Of a stretch of 64,000 nucleotides of DNA, positions 25,778 to 34,375 are shown piece after piece; the first letter of the stretch is position 1, and every line of letters begins with the position of its first letter. Under the pieces are notes generated by a model. The model was not told the DNA's origin, searched no databases, and was given only the letters and a program-made list of their open reading frames with translations. This DNA comes from DAOPXV01 sp035352535. Lineage in GTDB: Bacteria; Muiribacteriota; UBA9980. The stretch lies in NCBI GenBank assembly GCA_964545075.1, contig CAZJFS010000003.1, forward strand, positions 1-64,000, read 5' to 3'. Both the position numbers and the translations under genes were made by a program.

Positions 25778-26413
25778 ATGTTAAAAAAATATGAAAATAA
25801 AATTGGTCTGACGGCCATTGTGTTTACGCTTATAATTTTCGCCGCTGTATTTGTATCGTGGGAAGCGGCTTATTCTCAGGATGCACCGCCTGCCGCGCCT
25901 GATGCGGCTCCTGCGGCGCCTGATGCAGCACCGCCTGCCGACGCTGCAGCAACTACTCCCGCTGCCGCGCCCGACGCTGCAGCAACTGCTCCCGCAACGC
26001 CTGACGCGGCCGCTGCAACTCCTGCGGCAACGACCGCAGCTGCTCCCGCGGCAGGCGAAGAGGAACCTTTAGTCGAGTATTCGCCCAAGGATAAAAGCAA
26101 GGACCCGAAGGATCCTTTTAAACCGCTTGTAATGCCTCCTCCGCCGGTCGCACCTCCTGTGTCGCAGCAGCAGAATGTCGCGAAGAAGACGGAAGTTCAG
26201 GTTCCGCCCCTTCCTTTGAAAGTAACGTTTATCTGCGGTTCGGACGCTAAGAAGATAGCGGTACTTTCGCTTAACAACAAAACTTATGAAATGGCGGCTG
26301 GCGAGCAGGAAGATTCGGGGCTTTTCAAAATATTGGAAGTTACCGATTCCAAGGTTAAGATATTCGATTCCCGCGTTCAAAAAGAAAGAGACATATTTCT
26401 TCAGGGCCTTTAA
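25778..26413 (+). CDS. pilP: PilP-like pilus lipoprotein/periplasmic protein with Ala/Pro-rich linker
   Basis: 211 residues from the ATG just after pilO; an earlier in-frame start inside pilO is unlikely. A membrane or signal segment (about 10-32, ending AYSQDAP) precedes a roughly 65-residue Ala/Pro/Asp low-complexity linker. A proline-rich KDPFKPLVMPPPPVAP follows, which matches the PilP 'RDPF' entry motif. The small C-terminal beta domain (LPLKVTFICGSDAKKIAVLSLNNKTYEM to the end) resembles PilP/GspC. PilP joins PilNO to the secretin. No lipobox Cys is visible. Confidence 0.8.
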   Translation: MLKKYENKIGLTAIVFTLIIFAAVFVSWEAAYSQDAPPAAPDAAPAAPDAAPPADAAATTPAAAPDAAATAPATPDAAAATPAATTAAAPAAGEEEPLVEYSPKDKSKDPKDPFKPLVMPPPPVAPPVSQQQNVAKKTEVQVPPLPLKVTFICGSDAKKIAVLSLNNKTYEMAAGEQEDSGLFKILEVTDSKVKIFDSRVQKERDIFLQGL

Positions 26414-26516
26414 AAAAAGTTTGTCGTTGTCTGGAAATAAAATATGTTTTTTTACAATTTAGATATTAAACTTTTCAAAAAATAATCGATATATTGTCGT
26501 AGCATGTTAAAAGGAT

Positions 26517-26545
26517 TTTACATTTAAATCTTTTTGTTTTAAAAA
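26517..26545 (+). promoter_or_regulatory. Possible promoter for the secretin gene
   Basis: TTTACA (26517-26522), a 17-bp spacer and TAAAAA (26540-26545), about 42 bases before the start; GAGGAGG at 26574-26580 is a strong ribosome site. The 173-base AT-rich gap after pilP supports separate or extra transcription here. Confidence 0.4.
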
Positions 26546-26586
26546 CAACATTTAAAGTAATAGTCGAAGAATCGAGGAGGTATCTT

Positions 26587-27960
26587 ATGAACCACAGAGT
26601 TAAAAGTTGCAGGCCGCTGAAAAAAGGAAGAGTGAAACTCGCTCCCGGATTTATGTTTGCAATTTTTGTTTTTTGGGTAGCGGCATCTTTATTCAATGCG
26701 CAGGCCGCGAATGCGCAGGCACCCGCAGCAGGCGGCGGCGGAGGAAGCTCTAATGAATATATTTCAATGAGTACTCAGGGCGGCGGAGAGGATATCAGGC
26801 AGGTCGTCAAAACGATAGCCAAGCAGGCCGGCGTTAACATTCTCTGCGACAGGTCCGTTTCGGGCAAAGTTGTTTTCTCGCTAAAGGACGTATATTATGA
26901 AACTGCCCTTCAGCTTATCGCAAAGACGAACAATCTCGCGGTTAGAAAAGAAGGAAACACCTTCGTTATCGGCCAGGCAAAAGCGCTTGCGGAAGGTTTT
27001 GACAGGAACACCACCAGAAACTATAAACTTAATTTCGCTAAGCCTGAAGACGTTCAGAAGACCATATCGGAAGTTTATAAATCGACGACGGGAACTCCTA
27101 TTAAAGTAGCCGTTGACAAACGTATAAACGCTATAGTCGTTCAGGGAACTAAAGAACAGCTCGACCAGATATCAGATCTTGTTAAGCAGCTTGACGTCAA
27201 GGTCCATCAGGTCCTTTTAGAGGCTAAGATAGTAGAAGTTTTAACGAGCGGCGCGCACGATATCGGAATGCAGTGGGGATGGGGCGCTGGAACATATTCG
27301 GAAGGCAAGTCAAGTTCGACCGGAAAGATCGGCGCCATCACGGAAGTACAGGCTAAAAGCGCAAATTCATCTTCATACAGACCAGAACTTAACAGTTTAG
27401 CGGTCGGCGGTCAGGGCGACGTATTCAGTCTGGGAGATTTTTACAGAGGCCCTATGTTCTTTGAAGCTACTCTTCACGCTCTTGAAACAAGCGGCAATGG
27501 AAAACTTTTAAGTAATCCGAAAATCGCCACTTTGAACGGCCAGAAGGCCAGCATAGAAGTCGGTCAGAAAATCGCGTACTATACCGGCGGCGATCAGGGT
27601 GCCGGAGAAAAAGATGTAGGTATAAAACTTACGGTAACGCCTCAGATCAACGATGAAGGCTGGATTACAGCTGAAATAGCCCCTGAAGTAAGTTACCTTG
27701 AAAAATACGATGACGCTACGAATAAATTGCCTCTCATCGGCAGAAGACTCGCTAACACAGTCGTACGCGTTAAGGACGGCGAAGAGATCCTTATCGGCGG
27801 TCTTATCAAGGAAAGCAGTACTACCGGACAGACGAATTTCCCGGTTCTTGGAAACATACCGCTGCTTAAGACTTTATTCTCCAGCAAGAAGGTCAGCGAG
27901 GACACTCAACAGTTGATAATTCTGATTAAACCTTCCATTATACCCGAACAGGAAAGCTAG
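26587..27960 (+). CDS. pilQ: Type IV pilus secretin PilQ (short form)
   Basis: 457 residues. A signal segment (about 17-42, FAIFVFWVAASLFNAQAANAQ) is followed by an N0/STN-like domain (about 60-125, EDIRQVVKTIAKQAGVNILCD), one N1-type domain (FAKPEDVQKTISEVYKS; INAIVVQGTKEQLDQISDLVKQLD) and the secretin beta-barrel core with ALETSGNGKLLSNPKIATLNGQKASI, EEILIGGLIKE and FPVLGNIPLLKTLFSSKK. It forms the outer-membrane pilus pore. It is short for PilQ because no AMIN domains are present. A terminator follows immediately. Confidence 0.94.
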   Translation: MNHRVKSCRPLKKGRVKLAPGFMFAIFVFWVAASLFNAQAANAQAPAAGGGGGSSNEYISMSTQGGGEDIRQVVKTIAKQAGVNILCDRSVSGKVVFSLKDVYYETALQLIAKTNNLAVRKEGNTFVIGQAKALAEGFDRNTTRNYKLNFAKPEDVQKTISEVYKSTTGTPIKVAVDKRINAIVVQGTKEQLDQISDLVKQLDVKVHQVLLEAKIVEVLTSGAHDIGMQWGWGAGTYSEGKSSSTGKIGAITEVQAKSANSSSYRPELNSLAVGGQGDVFSLGDFYRGPMFFEATLHALETSGNGKLLSNPKIATLNGQKASIEVGQKIAYYTGGDQGAGEKDVGIKLTVTPQINDEGWITAEIAPEVSYLEKYDDATNKLPLIGRRLANTVVRVKDGEEILIGGLIKESSTTGQTNFPVLGNIPLLKTLFSSKKVSEDTQQLIILIKPSIIPEQES

Positions 27961-27990
27961 CAAGCTTGAACCTGACGGTGACATAAAATA

Positions 27991-28030
27991 AAAAAACGGT
28001 CCCTTGCGATTTCGCGGGGCCGTTTTTTTT
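27991..28030 (+). terminator. Rho-independent terminator after pilQ (works in both directions)
   Basis: AAAAAACGGTCCC pairs with GGGGCCGTTTTTT around a loop, followed by eight Ts. The A-run on the left makes it a plausible terminator for the convergent gene at 28098-29219 as well. Confidence 0.88.
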
Positions 28031-28097
28031 ATAGGTGCGCCCGGCATGGGCGATAACTTTTTAAAACAAGACCTGTTACGATATTTTAGCGTGAATT

Positions 28098-29219
28098 TTA
28101 TTGAATGGGCATTTCCTCGTCTTCGTCGGACTTCTGAAGTTTTTCTGTAAGGCTTTCTTTGAGAGCGGTCCATTTCGGATAAACTTTAATAGCCGTTTCA
28201 TACGCTTCGCGGGCGGCTTTTTCATTTCCGGCCTGCCGCAGCGATCTTATAATTGTAAGATACATATTGGCGAGTTTATTGTCGATTTTTAATGCCTGTT
28301 TCATAGCTTCCTGCATCGCCGCAGTATCTTTTTTTTCAAGAGCCGCGTAAAAAGCGTTTTCGGCGGGCGCAAGCTTAAGCGACTGAAAATATGCTTCGCC
28401 TGCGAGTTTTTCGAGTATCGGCGCTTCTTCCGCGTCGACGTCCCTGTTATATTTTTCGTAATCTAAAGCTATGCGGTCGTCGAGTTTATATATCTCGTAA
28501 AAGTCGCCGTGACGTGAGCAGCTTGCTATAACTTCAAGATTCGCTGAATCCGTTCCGCGCACAAGCGCGAGCTTTATTTCTCCGTCTTCGGGGCATTTAG
28601 GGATATCCTTTAAAAGTTTTTTCGATTTGAGCGTTTCGAAATTAACGCCGGCCGGGGCCTGCATGTCCTCGTAAAAATTATTCAGAAGGCTGGCCACCTT
28701 ATAGACCGCGCGGGTGTTAAGGTAGCACTTGCGGCGTTTATCATTCATCTTCTGATAGCGTTTTTCCGAGATTGAATTTATCTTAAGCGCTTGAGGCGTG
28801 TCGCGGATAATGTTGAATTCCTGGCGGATCGTCTCGCCGTCTCCGGTATATGTGCAGATCGCGTCGCCTGAAGGGTTTATTTCAACGGCGCGCTTATAGT
28901 TTTTTAATATGTAGCCGTCGATGAAGTAATTATTATGAAGGTCTATTTCGGTAACTTCCGTCGATATTAATTTTTCATAATTGTTATTGCCGGCCGCAAT
29001 GGAATCGAGAAACTCGTTTATTATGTTCGCCGCCGCTTTTTTCTCGGACTCGCTGAAAGGTTTAACCGTTGATTCGGCGGCCGGTTCGGCGGTCTGAGGC
29101 GCGATAGCGGATCCGGCCTGCGATACTTGAGGCAAGAGTGAAAAAGCCAATATTAAAGAAATTTTAGCCGTGCGTTTCAGTAAGTTAATAAAGCCGGACT
29201 TCGATATTTCTGAGATCAT
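28098..29219 (-). CDS. Secreted protein with pilin-like C-x2-N / CPxxG / HG module and TPR tail
   Basis: 373 residues. The start has a hydrophobic signal segment ending near SQAGSA. The middle has KCYLNTRAVYKVASLLNNFY (Cys-x2-Asn-x-Arg), about 30 residues later CPEDGEIKLAL, then CSRHGDFYEI. This Cys-Asn / CP..G / C..HG arrangement recalls minor pilin-like secreted proteins, but here it has no prepilin peptidase motif. The C-terminal half has TPR-like repeats (YFQSLKLAPAENAFYAALEK; NEKAAREAYETAIKVYPKW). A perfect TTGATA-17-TATAAT promoter lies upstream. Function unknown. Confidence 0.72.
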   Translation of the reverse strand: MISEISKSGFINLLKRTAKISLILAFSLLPQVSQAGSAIAPQTAEPAAESTVKPFSESEKKAAANIINEFLDSIAAGNNNYEKLISTEVTEIDLHNNYFIDGYILKNYKRAVEINPSGDAICTYTGDGETIRQEFNIIRDTPQALKINSISEKRYQKMNDKRRKCYLNTRAVYKVASLLNNFYEDMQAPAGVNFETLKSKKLLKDIPKCPEDGEIKLALVRGTDSANLEVIASCSRHGDFYEIYKLDDRIALDYEKYNRDVDAEEAPILEKLAGEAYFQSLKLAPAENAFYAALEKKDTAAMQEAMKQALKIDNKLANMYLTIIRSLRQAGNEKAAREAYETAIKVYPKWTALKESLTEKLQKSDEDEEMPIQ

Positions 29220-29278
29220 TTAATATTTTCCTCCACAAAATTCCTGGAATCAAATTAATATAAGCTTATAAAAGCCTA

Positions 29279-29307
29279 ATTATATCATAAATTAATGCCG
29301 ATATCAA
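29279..29307 (-). promoter_or_regulatory. Promoter for the gene at 28098-29219
   Basis: Minus strand: TTGATA (29307-29302), a 17-bp spacer and TATAAT (29284-29279), about 60 bases before the ATG at 29219; GGAGGAAAAT is the ribosome site. Confidence 0.62.
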
Positions 29308-29313
29308 GATATA

Positions 29314-30186
29314 ATGAAACGTAAAACCAAACTTTCGTTTTCGATTTTATTAATATTCGTATTTTCGAGCATTTTTTCGTCCGGAGCGGAAGTGCGTTTA
29401 TGCGTCGCGTCGCAAAGCCTTATACTCACGGGCGTCGTGACATCGCAAAAAACTGGAGCCACGCTTACAAGCGGCGTCGTTATAATCAATAACGGCGAGC
29501 CGCTGGATCCGGTTCTAAGCGGAAACGGGGAATACAGAATATATCTTATGCCCGGCGATAATTCAGTCGTATTTAAAAAAGCGGGTTATTATGACGCGAC
29601 TTTTGAAGTGAATTTCAAAAATATATTAAATCACGAATATATAAAATATAAGAACGTGGAGCTTGCGCCCCGCGAAAAGAATCTCAGAATATGCGGAATC
29701 GTTAAAGACAGGGTTACGACCGAAACCATAAAAAAAGCGGAAATCAGAATAAACCGGCAGATACTTTTAACCAATAATGAAGGCTATTTTGAGTGTATGG
29801 AGAACTTTGGAGACTTTGAGATATCCGCGGCCGCGAACGGTTATTTTCCTTATAATGAAAAAATAAAAAAAGAAAAAGCGGAATCCGGCCCTTTGGCCGT
29901 GATGCTTGAAAGGCATACGATACATTCCGCGATACGCGGAATCGTGGCGGAAAAATCGACCCATGAGCCGATAAGGGACGCTCTTGTCGACATCGCCGGG
30001 ATGAGAGTTTTGACGGATGAAGAAGGTAATTTTGAATTTCGCGTGCCCAGATCCGGGAAGCAGCTTTTAAGATGCAGCGCCGAAGGGTATGAAAGGGTTT
30101 TTCAGACCGTGAAACTGATACCCGGGAATAATAAAATATCGATTTTTTTAAATAAGAAGGATAGCAGGGTAAAGAGCAAGAAATGA
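29314..30186 (+). CDS. Secreted protein with carboxypeptidase-regulatory-like domains
   Basis: 290 residues. Signal peptide (about 1-25, SILLIFVFSSIFSSGAEV). Then three beta-sandwich repeats: LTGVVTSQKTGATLTSGVVI (about 38), ICGIVKDRVTTETIKKAEIRI (about 128) and IRGIVAEKSTHEPIRDALVDI (about 210), each with the G-Y/F and L-P/K ends of CarboxypepD_reg domains. It is the same architecture as the protein at 8767. It starts within the AT-rich divergent region without a clear Shine-Dalgarno. The stop overlaps the next gene (ATGA), so both are likely one unit. Confidence 0.77.
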   Translation: MKRKTKLSFSILLIFVFSSIFSSGAEVRLCVASQSLILTGVVTSQKTGATLTSGVVIINNGEPLDPVLSGNGEYRIYLMPGDNSVVFKKAGYYDATFEVNFKNILNHEYIKYKNVELAPREKNLRICGIVKDRVTTETIKKAEIRINRQILLTNNEGYFECMENFGDFEISAAANGYFPYNEKIKKEKAESGPLAVMLERHTIHSAIRGIVAEKSTHEPIRDALVDIAGMRVLTDEEGNFEFRVPRSGKQLLRCSAEGYERVFQTVKLIPGNNKISIFLNKKDSRVKSKK

Positions 30187-30698
30187 AGAAAATGCTCGCC
30201 ACGTCACATATATTCATAGCCATGGCCGTTCTTTTGGTCATAATGAGCAGCGGCTGCATTCAAAAGGAGAACGACGTCTTCTGCGTAGGAAACAACTATT
30301 CCGACGAGGACCCAATTAAGGAGCTTTTGAAAAATTACTGCGATTGTCTCAACAAGCGCGATCTGAACGCGCTCATGAATTGCTTCGATGAGAAAATAAA
30401 TTTTCCGGATAAGATCAATACCGCGCTCCAGATTACTTATCGCGGGCTTTTATACGATTATAAGGACTTCTTTGAAAAGATAGAATCGATAGGCTATGAA
30501 TTCAATGATACTTATATATTGATAAGCGCGCATACCGCTAAAGTCACAATGAAGCTTCGCAAACGCTACAAGGCCATATCCCCGTTTTCGTATAACGTCG
30601 ATACCGTCGTCGAAGAACTTGTGATGGTGACTAAAAATGACTCGGGCGTTTGGAAGGTCACCGGAATGAACGAGCTGCTTCCGCCGCGCATCTACTGA
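30183..30698 (+). CDS. Lipoprotein with NTF2/SnoaL-like domain
   Basis: 171 residues. Signal peptide with lipobox-like MSSGC near residue 25 (VLLVIMSSGCIQK). After the cysteine, an NTF2-like fold is suggested by DPIKELLKNYCDCLNKRDLNALMNCF, the FEKI helix and beta strands ending EELVMVTKNDSGVWKVTGM. Such domains bind or modify small ligands in many contexts, so function is open. The ATG overlaps the stop of the preceding repeat protein. The 3' end overlaps the convergent debranching-enzyme gene by seven bases. Confidence 0.7.
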   Translation: MKKMLATSHIFIAMAVLLVIMSSGCIQKENDVFCVGNNYSDEDPIKELLKNYCDCLNKRDLNALMNCFDEKINFPDKINTALQITYRGLLYDYKDFFEKIESIGYEFNDTYILISAHTAKVTMKLRKRYKAISPFSYNVDTVVEELVMVTKNDSGVWKVTGMNELLPPRIY

Positions 30699-32755
30699 TC
30701 GAAGTTTTGCGGCCGCATATTTCCTTCGATATCTTCATGAGCGGCCCTTAATATTTCCGCGACGCTCCATGCCTGGCTTATACATCCGTGAGGCCTGTGC
30801 GGCGAATCTCCGTCAAAAATTTCCGAAACCGAAAATATTCCCGCTTCGTTTAAATGACGCTCGAAATTTTGAAGCGCTCCGCGGCAGAAATCAAGAGATG
30901 TTTCGCCGTATTTTTCCGCGCGAAGTTTCGCGGTTATGAACGGACCAATGAGATAGGCCCAGACGGTACCCTGGTGGTAAGCAGCGTCGCGTTCGAGCCT
31001 CGTTCCCTCGTATTTAGCGGTATATTCCGGATCGGAAGGCGCCAGCGAGCGCAGCCCGAAAGGAGTTAACAGGTTTTTTTCGACCGTCGAAACCACGCTC
31101 AAAGCTTCTTTTTCGCCAAGCGCCGTGAATGGAAGGGCCGCGGCGAATATCTGATTCGGCCTTATTTTAGTTGAAACCCGCCCTTTTAAAGCGCCGGCGT
31201 CATCGAGTTCGTCGACTATGTCGTAAAGCCCGCCGGCAGGGTTTGAAAACCGTCGCGTGAAATTGTCTTTAAATCCTTGTATAATGGCTGAATTTTCATC
31301 ATGCCGGCCCGACGACGTTTCCAGCTCGAAAAATCGCAGGCATAAAAGAGCGTTATACCACAGAGCATTTATTTCTACGGCTTTTCCGGCGCGCGGCGTA
31401 ATGACGTGATCGCCGATTTTGGCGTCCATCCATGTAAGTTGATACCCTTTTTCGCCGTGCGATATAAGGAAATCGGCCGGATCCATGCGGATATTGAACA
31501 GCGTCCCCTGAGAATAACTTTTAATTATGGACCTCATCGCCGGAAGAAGTTTTTCGACGAAGGCGGTTTCTCGCGTGTAAAGGTAGTATTTATAGACCGC
31601 GTAGAAGAACCACAGCGAAGCGTCAACCGTGTTATATTCAGGGGTGTCCGTGGAACGGTCGGGAAACCTGTTCGGGATTATGCCGTGCGATATATTTTCA
31701 GAGAACGTCAGAAGAATGTCGCGGCATACGTCAAAACGGCCGGTGACAAGGGTCAGTCCCGTAAGGGCTATCATCGTGTCCCGGCCCCAGTCGGTGAACC
31801 AGTGGTAACCAGCTATCACGGTTTTTTTTCCGGTCGATCTTCTTTCGACTATGAAGGAATCCGCGCTATATGCAAGTTTTTTTATGAACTCCGATCGGGC
31901 GCCCGCGAATTTTAAAATCTGCTCGCATCTCGCTGAATTTTTCTTTTCGATGGAGGCGAAACTGCCTTTAAAAGGAAGCTCATCTGCGGAAGCCGCGATA
32001 TAAAAAATATCGTTTTCTTTCGCTTTTAAAGTGAACCGGCCGGGACAGAGGAGGTCTTCGTCGGGATTTTCGCCCCTGGACGCCTCGCGGGCCAGAAAAA
32101 AGCCTCTGCTCCAGTTTTCATTCTGTTTCGCCGCGGCGCGGTCTGAAAAGATCCTGAGTTTTTTATCGCCGAAGGTAGCGGACCTGAAAATAAAGCTCAT
32201 TTCCAGGTTCGAACGGGATATTTCGTGCACGAAGCCGGGGGCCGAAGCGTCCGTGTTGCCGTGAAAATCCCGGCACGTGACCAGCGGGTATAGTTTTATA
32301 GTGAAAGGGCCGCTGCAGGCTTTGATCTCGTATTTTATGACTACGGAATTCGTTTCATAGGGCATGAATATTTTTTTGGTGACGAGAGCGTTGAAGCTTT
32401 TTCCTTCGACGCGGTAAGTTATGACGGGATCTGGGCAAAGTTCGAAAGATTCGAGATAACGATAGCCGGCAGGCTGTATCACTTCGCCTTTGGAGTAGAG
32501 ATTTGAGGCGAGAAAGAATTCCTCCGTGGCGGTCGATATTTCCTCCTCAATTTTTGAAAGCATCAAAAACCTGTCAGTGGGCGGGTTAAAGGAGGCCGTC
32601 AAAAGCCCGTGATATTTTCTGGTATTGATTAGAAACGGCGTGCCTGAAGCGAACCCGCCGAGACCGTTGGTGATTAACCATTCGCGTCCGGTGATCTTTG
32701 GGATGTCCGGGGGCTCCGCCGCCAGCCAGTCTTTTTCCAGTTTAAATTTCAACAA
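30692..32755 (-). CDS. Amylo-alpha-1,6-glucosidase / glycogen debranching enzyme (GH133-type)
   Basis: 687 residues. N-terminal domain with the family opening EWLITNGLGGFASG and TRKYHGLL. The C-terminal (alpha/alpha)6 catalytic domain has WFTDWGRDTMIALTGLTLVTGRF (containing the conserved acid), IPNRFPD, TVDASLWFFYAVYKY and the late EGTRLERDAAYHQGTVWAYLIGPF. It cleaves alpha-1,6 branches left in limit dextrin, so the organism probably stores or uses glycogen or starch. It has no signal peptide and is cytoplasmic. No other glycogen gene is in the window. The 3' end overlaps the convergent lipoprotein gene. Confidence 0.93.
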   Translation of the reverse strand: MLKFKLEKDWLAAEPPDIPKITGREWLITNGLGGFASGTPFLINTRKYHGLLTASFNPPTDRFLMLSKIEEEISTATEEFFLASNLYSKGEVIQPAGYRYLESFELCPDPVITYRVEGKSFNALVTKKIFMPYETNSVVIKYEIKACSGPFTIKLYPLVTCRDFHGNTDASAPGFVHEISRSNLEMSFIFRSATFGDKKLRIFSDRAAAKQNENWSRGFFLAREASRGENPDEDLLCPGRFTLKAKENDIFYIAASADELPFKGSFASIEKKNSARCEQILKFAGARSEFIKKLAYSADSFIVERRSTGKKTVIAGYHWFTDWGRDTMIALTGLTLVTGRFDVCRDILLTFSENISHGIIPNRFPDRSTDTPEYNTVDASLWFFYAVYKYYLYTRETAFVEKLLPAMRSIIKSYSQGTLFNIRMDPADFLISHGEKGYQLTWMDAKIGDHVITPRAGKAVEINALWYNALLCLRFFELETSSGRHDENSAIIQGFKDNFTRRFSNPAGGLYDIVDELDDAGALKGRVSTKIRPNQIFAAALPFTALGEKEALSVVSTVEKNLLTPFGLRSLAPSDPEYTAKYEGTRLERDAAYHQGTVWAYLIGPFITAKLRAEKYGETSLDFCRGALQNFERHLNEAGIFSVSEIFDGDSPHRPHGCISQAWSVAEILRAAHEDIEGNMRPQNFDQ

Positions 32756-32785
32756 ATAGTTTTCCCGTTCCTCGCGGCATGATTT

Positions 32786-34312
32786 TTATTTTGGCAGCAT
32801 CGCATAACCGTTCTGCCATTGAGGGTTTGCTTGTATATAAGAACCTACCATATTCTGCGCTTCTATCAGGCGGTCGTGGGTCGATGGATGGGTCGAAATA
32901 AGCCTCATGAAGGCGGGCGTCTTTTCAGGCTCATACTTGTTTTTAAGCTTTTCGAAGAATTTCACCCCGCCGTAAGGATTATAACCGGCCATGGTGGAAT
33001 ATTTAAACGCGTACCTGTCGGCCTCCATCTCGTTGTCGCGGGAATATTTCAATGACATGAAGGCGTTGGCTATTTCAAGGGCCTGTTTGTTGTTTCTTAC
33101 GACGCCCATCTTTGAATTGCGGATGAAATAGTCGATCATCATGGCTTTTTCAAAAGCTTTTATGGAGTGTCTTCCGACCTGATGGCCCATTTCGTGAGAA
33201 AGAACGGACGCAAGTTCGGAATCCGAAGAAATGAAATCCAGCAGCGCGCGTGTAACGTAAATGGTTCCGCCTGGGACGGCGAAAGCGTTGACTTCCTTCA
33301 TATTCATTATCTTGAATTTGTAATTGAGGTCCCTGCGCTCTGAAACCGCGGCTATTCTTGTGGCTACGCGGTTCAAGCGGGCGTTGAGGTCCGCGTCCTT
33401 ATTGACGCCGTATAAAAGCTCGAGCGCGGCGCATGTCTGGACCCCGATGAGCATTTCAGTCGACTGTTCCAATTTTCTGAAGGCTTTTTTGAAAATATTT
33501 CCTCCGCCTCCGCCTCCGGAAATCTGAGGAATAGGCGTGTTAGGCGTATCGGCGAGATAAGTGACGCCAGGCGCTATCGCTTTTACAGGGAATAGCGGGC
33601 CCGAAGTTTTTCCGGGGACCGCGCTTCTTCCGTTTTGATCGTTTTTAGCGGAAGCGGTTTCAAGCTTTTGCGGTTCGGCTTTTTTGGCAAGATATTCGCG
33701 GTATGCTTTCTGGTATTCTACATAGGCGTCATGTTTTTCGCTTGATCCTGCAGGCGTGCTCCTGTATTTTTCATAAGCTTCGTCGGATTTTGCTTTAGCG
33801 TTTTCCAAATCCGAGCCGTTCTGATAAGTTTTTTTCTCCGGTGATGATTTTTTATCAGTTTTTTGCGTCGAATAATTGCGCGTTATGACGCCGTCATTGC
33901 TTTTTTCATCTTCGTTTTCTTTTTTTGAAGAAACTTTGGCGTTCGAGTTTTCGCGGTATATTTTAAGATATTCATCGTACAAACGGTTTTTTTCAGTTCC
34001 GGCCGGCGCATTTTTATATTTTTCGTAAGCGATATTTACCGCGTCGTCGGAAGAGTGTTTGGATGTTTTATCGATGACGGAACCGCTTTCATTTTTTTTA
34101 TTTTTGGAGCATTCACGAAGATATTCCTGGTAAAGTTCAGCTTTTACAGCGGAGTTTTCAGGCTCATTTTTGTATCGCTCATAAAGTTCGTCGCTTTTCG
34201 ACATGCCTTCGTCCCCACTTTCAGCCCTCGCCGCGATGGAGTTAAACGGATCGAATATCAGGCAAGATACGGTAAGAGCTAAAAAGATTTGTTTTAGCAA
34301 TGAATTTGGCAT
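32786..34312 (-). CDS. Secreted M48-family zinc metalloprotease with N-terminal Y-x-K-Y repeats
   Basis: 508 residues. Signal peptide about 1-31. An N-terminal region contains three similar units of about 27 residues at roughly 44-70, 96-122 and 180-207, each with Y-E-[RK]-Y-[KR] at the start and Y-x-E-Y-x-[RK] near the end, joined by Lys/Ser/Asp-rich linkers. A Gly-rich patch (about 265-272) precedes the M48 peptidase: zinc motif H373-E374-M-G-H377 and the third ligand in SRDNEMEADRYA, as in BepA/YggG-type proteases that maintain outer-membrane proteins. The repeats are not part of the normal BepA layout. Confidence 0.9.
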   Translation of the reverse strand: MPNSLLKQIFLALTVSCLIFDPFNSIAARAESGDEGMSKSDELYERYKNEPENSAVKAELYQEYLRECSKNKKNESGSVIDKTSKHSSDDAVNIAYEKYKNAPAGTEKNRLYDEYLKIYRENSNAKVSSKKENEDEKSNDGVITRNYSTQKTDKKSSPEKKTYQNGSDLENAKAKSDEAYEKYRSTPAGSSEKHDAYVEYQKAYREYLAKKAEPQKLETASAKNDQNGRSAVPGKTSGPLFPVKAIAPGVTYLADTPNTPIPQISGGGGGGNIFKKAFRKLEQSTEMLIGVQTCAALELLYGVNKDADLNARLNRVATRIAAVSERRDLNYKFKIMNMKEVNAFAVPGGTIYVTRALLDFISSDSELASVLSHEMGHQVGRHSIKAFEKAMMIDYFIRNSKMGVVRNNKQALEIANAFMSLKYSRDNEMEADRYAFKYSTMAGYNPYGGVKFFEKLKNKYEPEKTPAFMRLISTHPSTHDRLIEAQNMVGSYIQANPQWQNGYAMLPK

Positions 34313-34375
34313 TGGGAATCACCTCTTTTTTGAAAAAATTTGTTGATGTACTTATGTTGATAAGTCAAGCAAGTT

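Noticed and set aside
25021..25818. A 265-codon open frame on the minus strand over pilN, pilO and pilP
   Set aside because: Antisense to clearly coding genes; the Pro/Ala-rich text is the complement of the low-complexity linkers. No family features.
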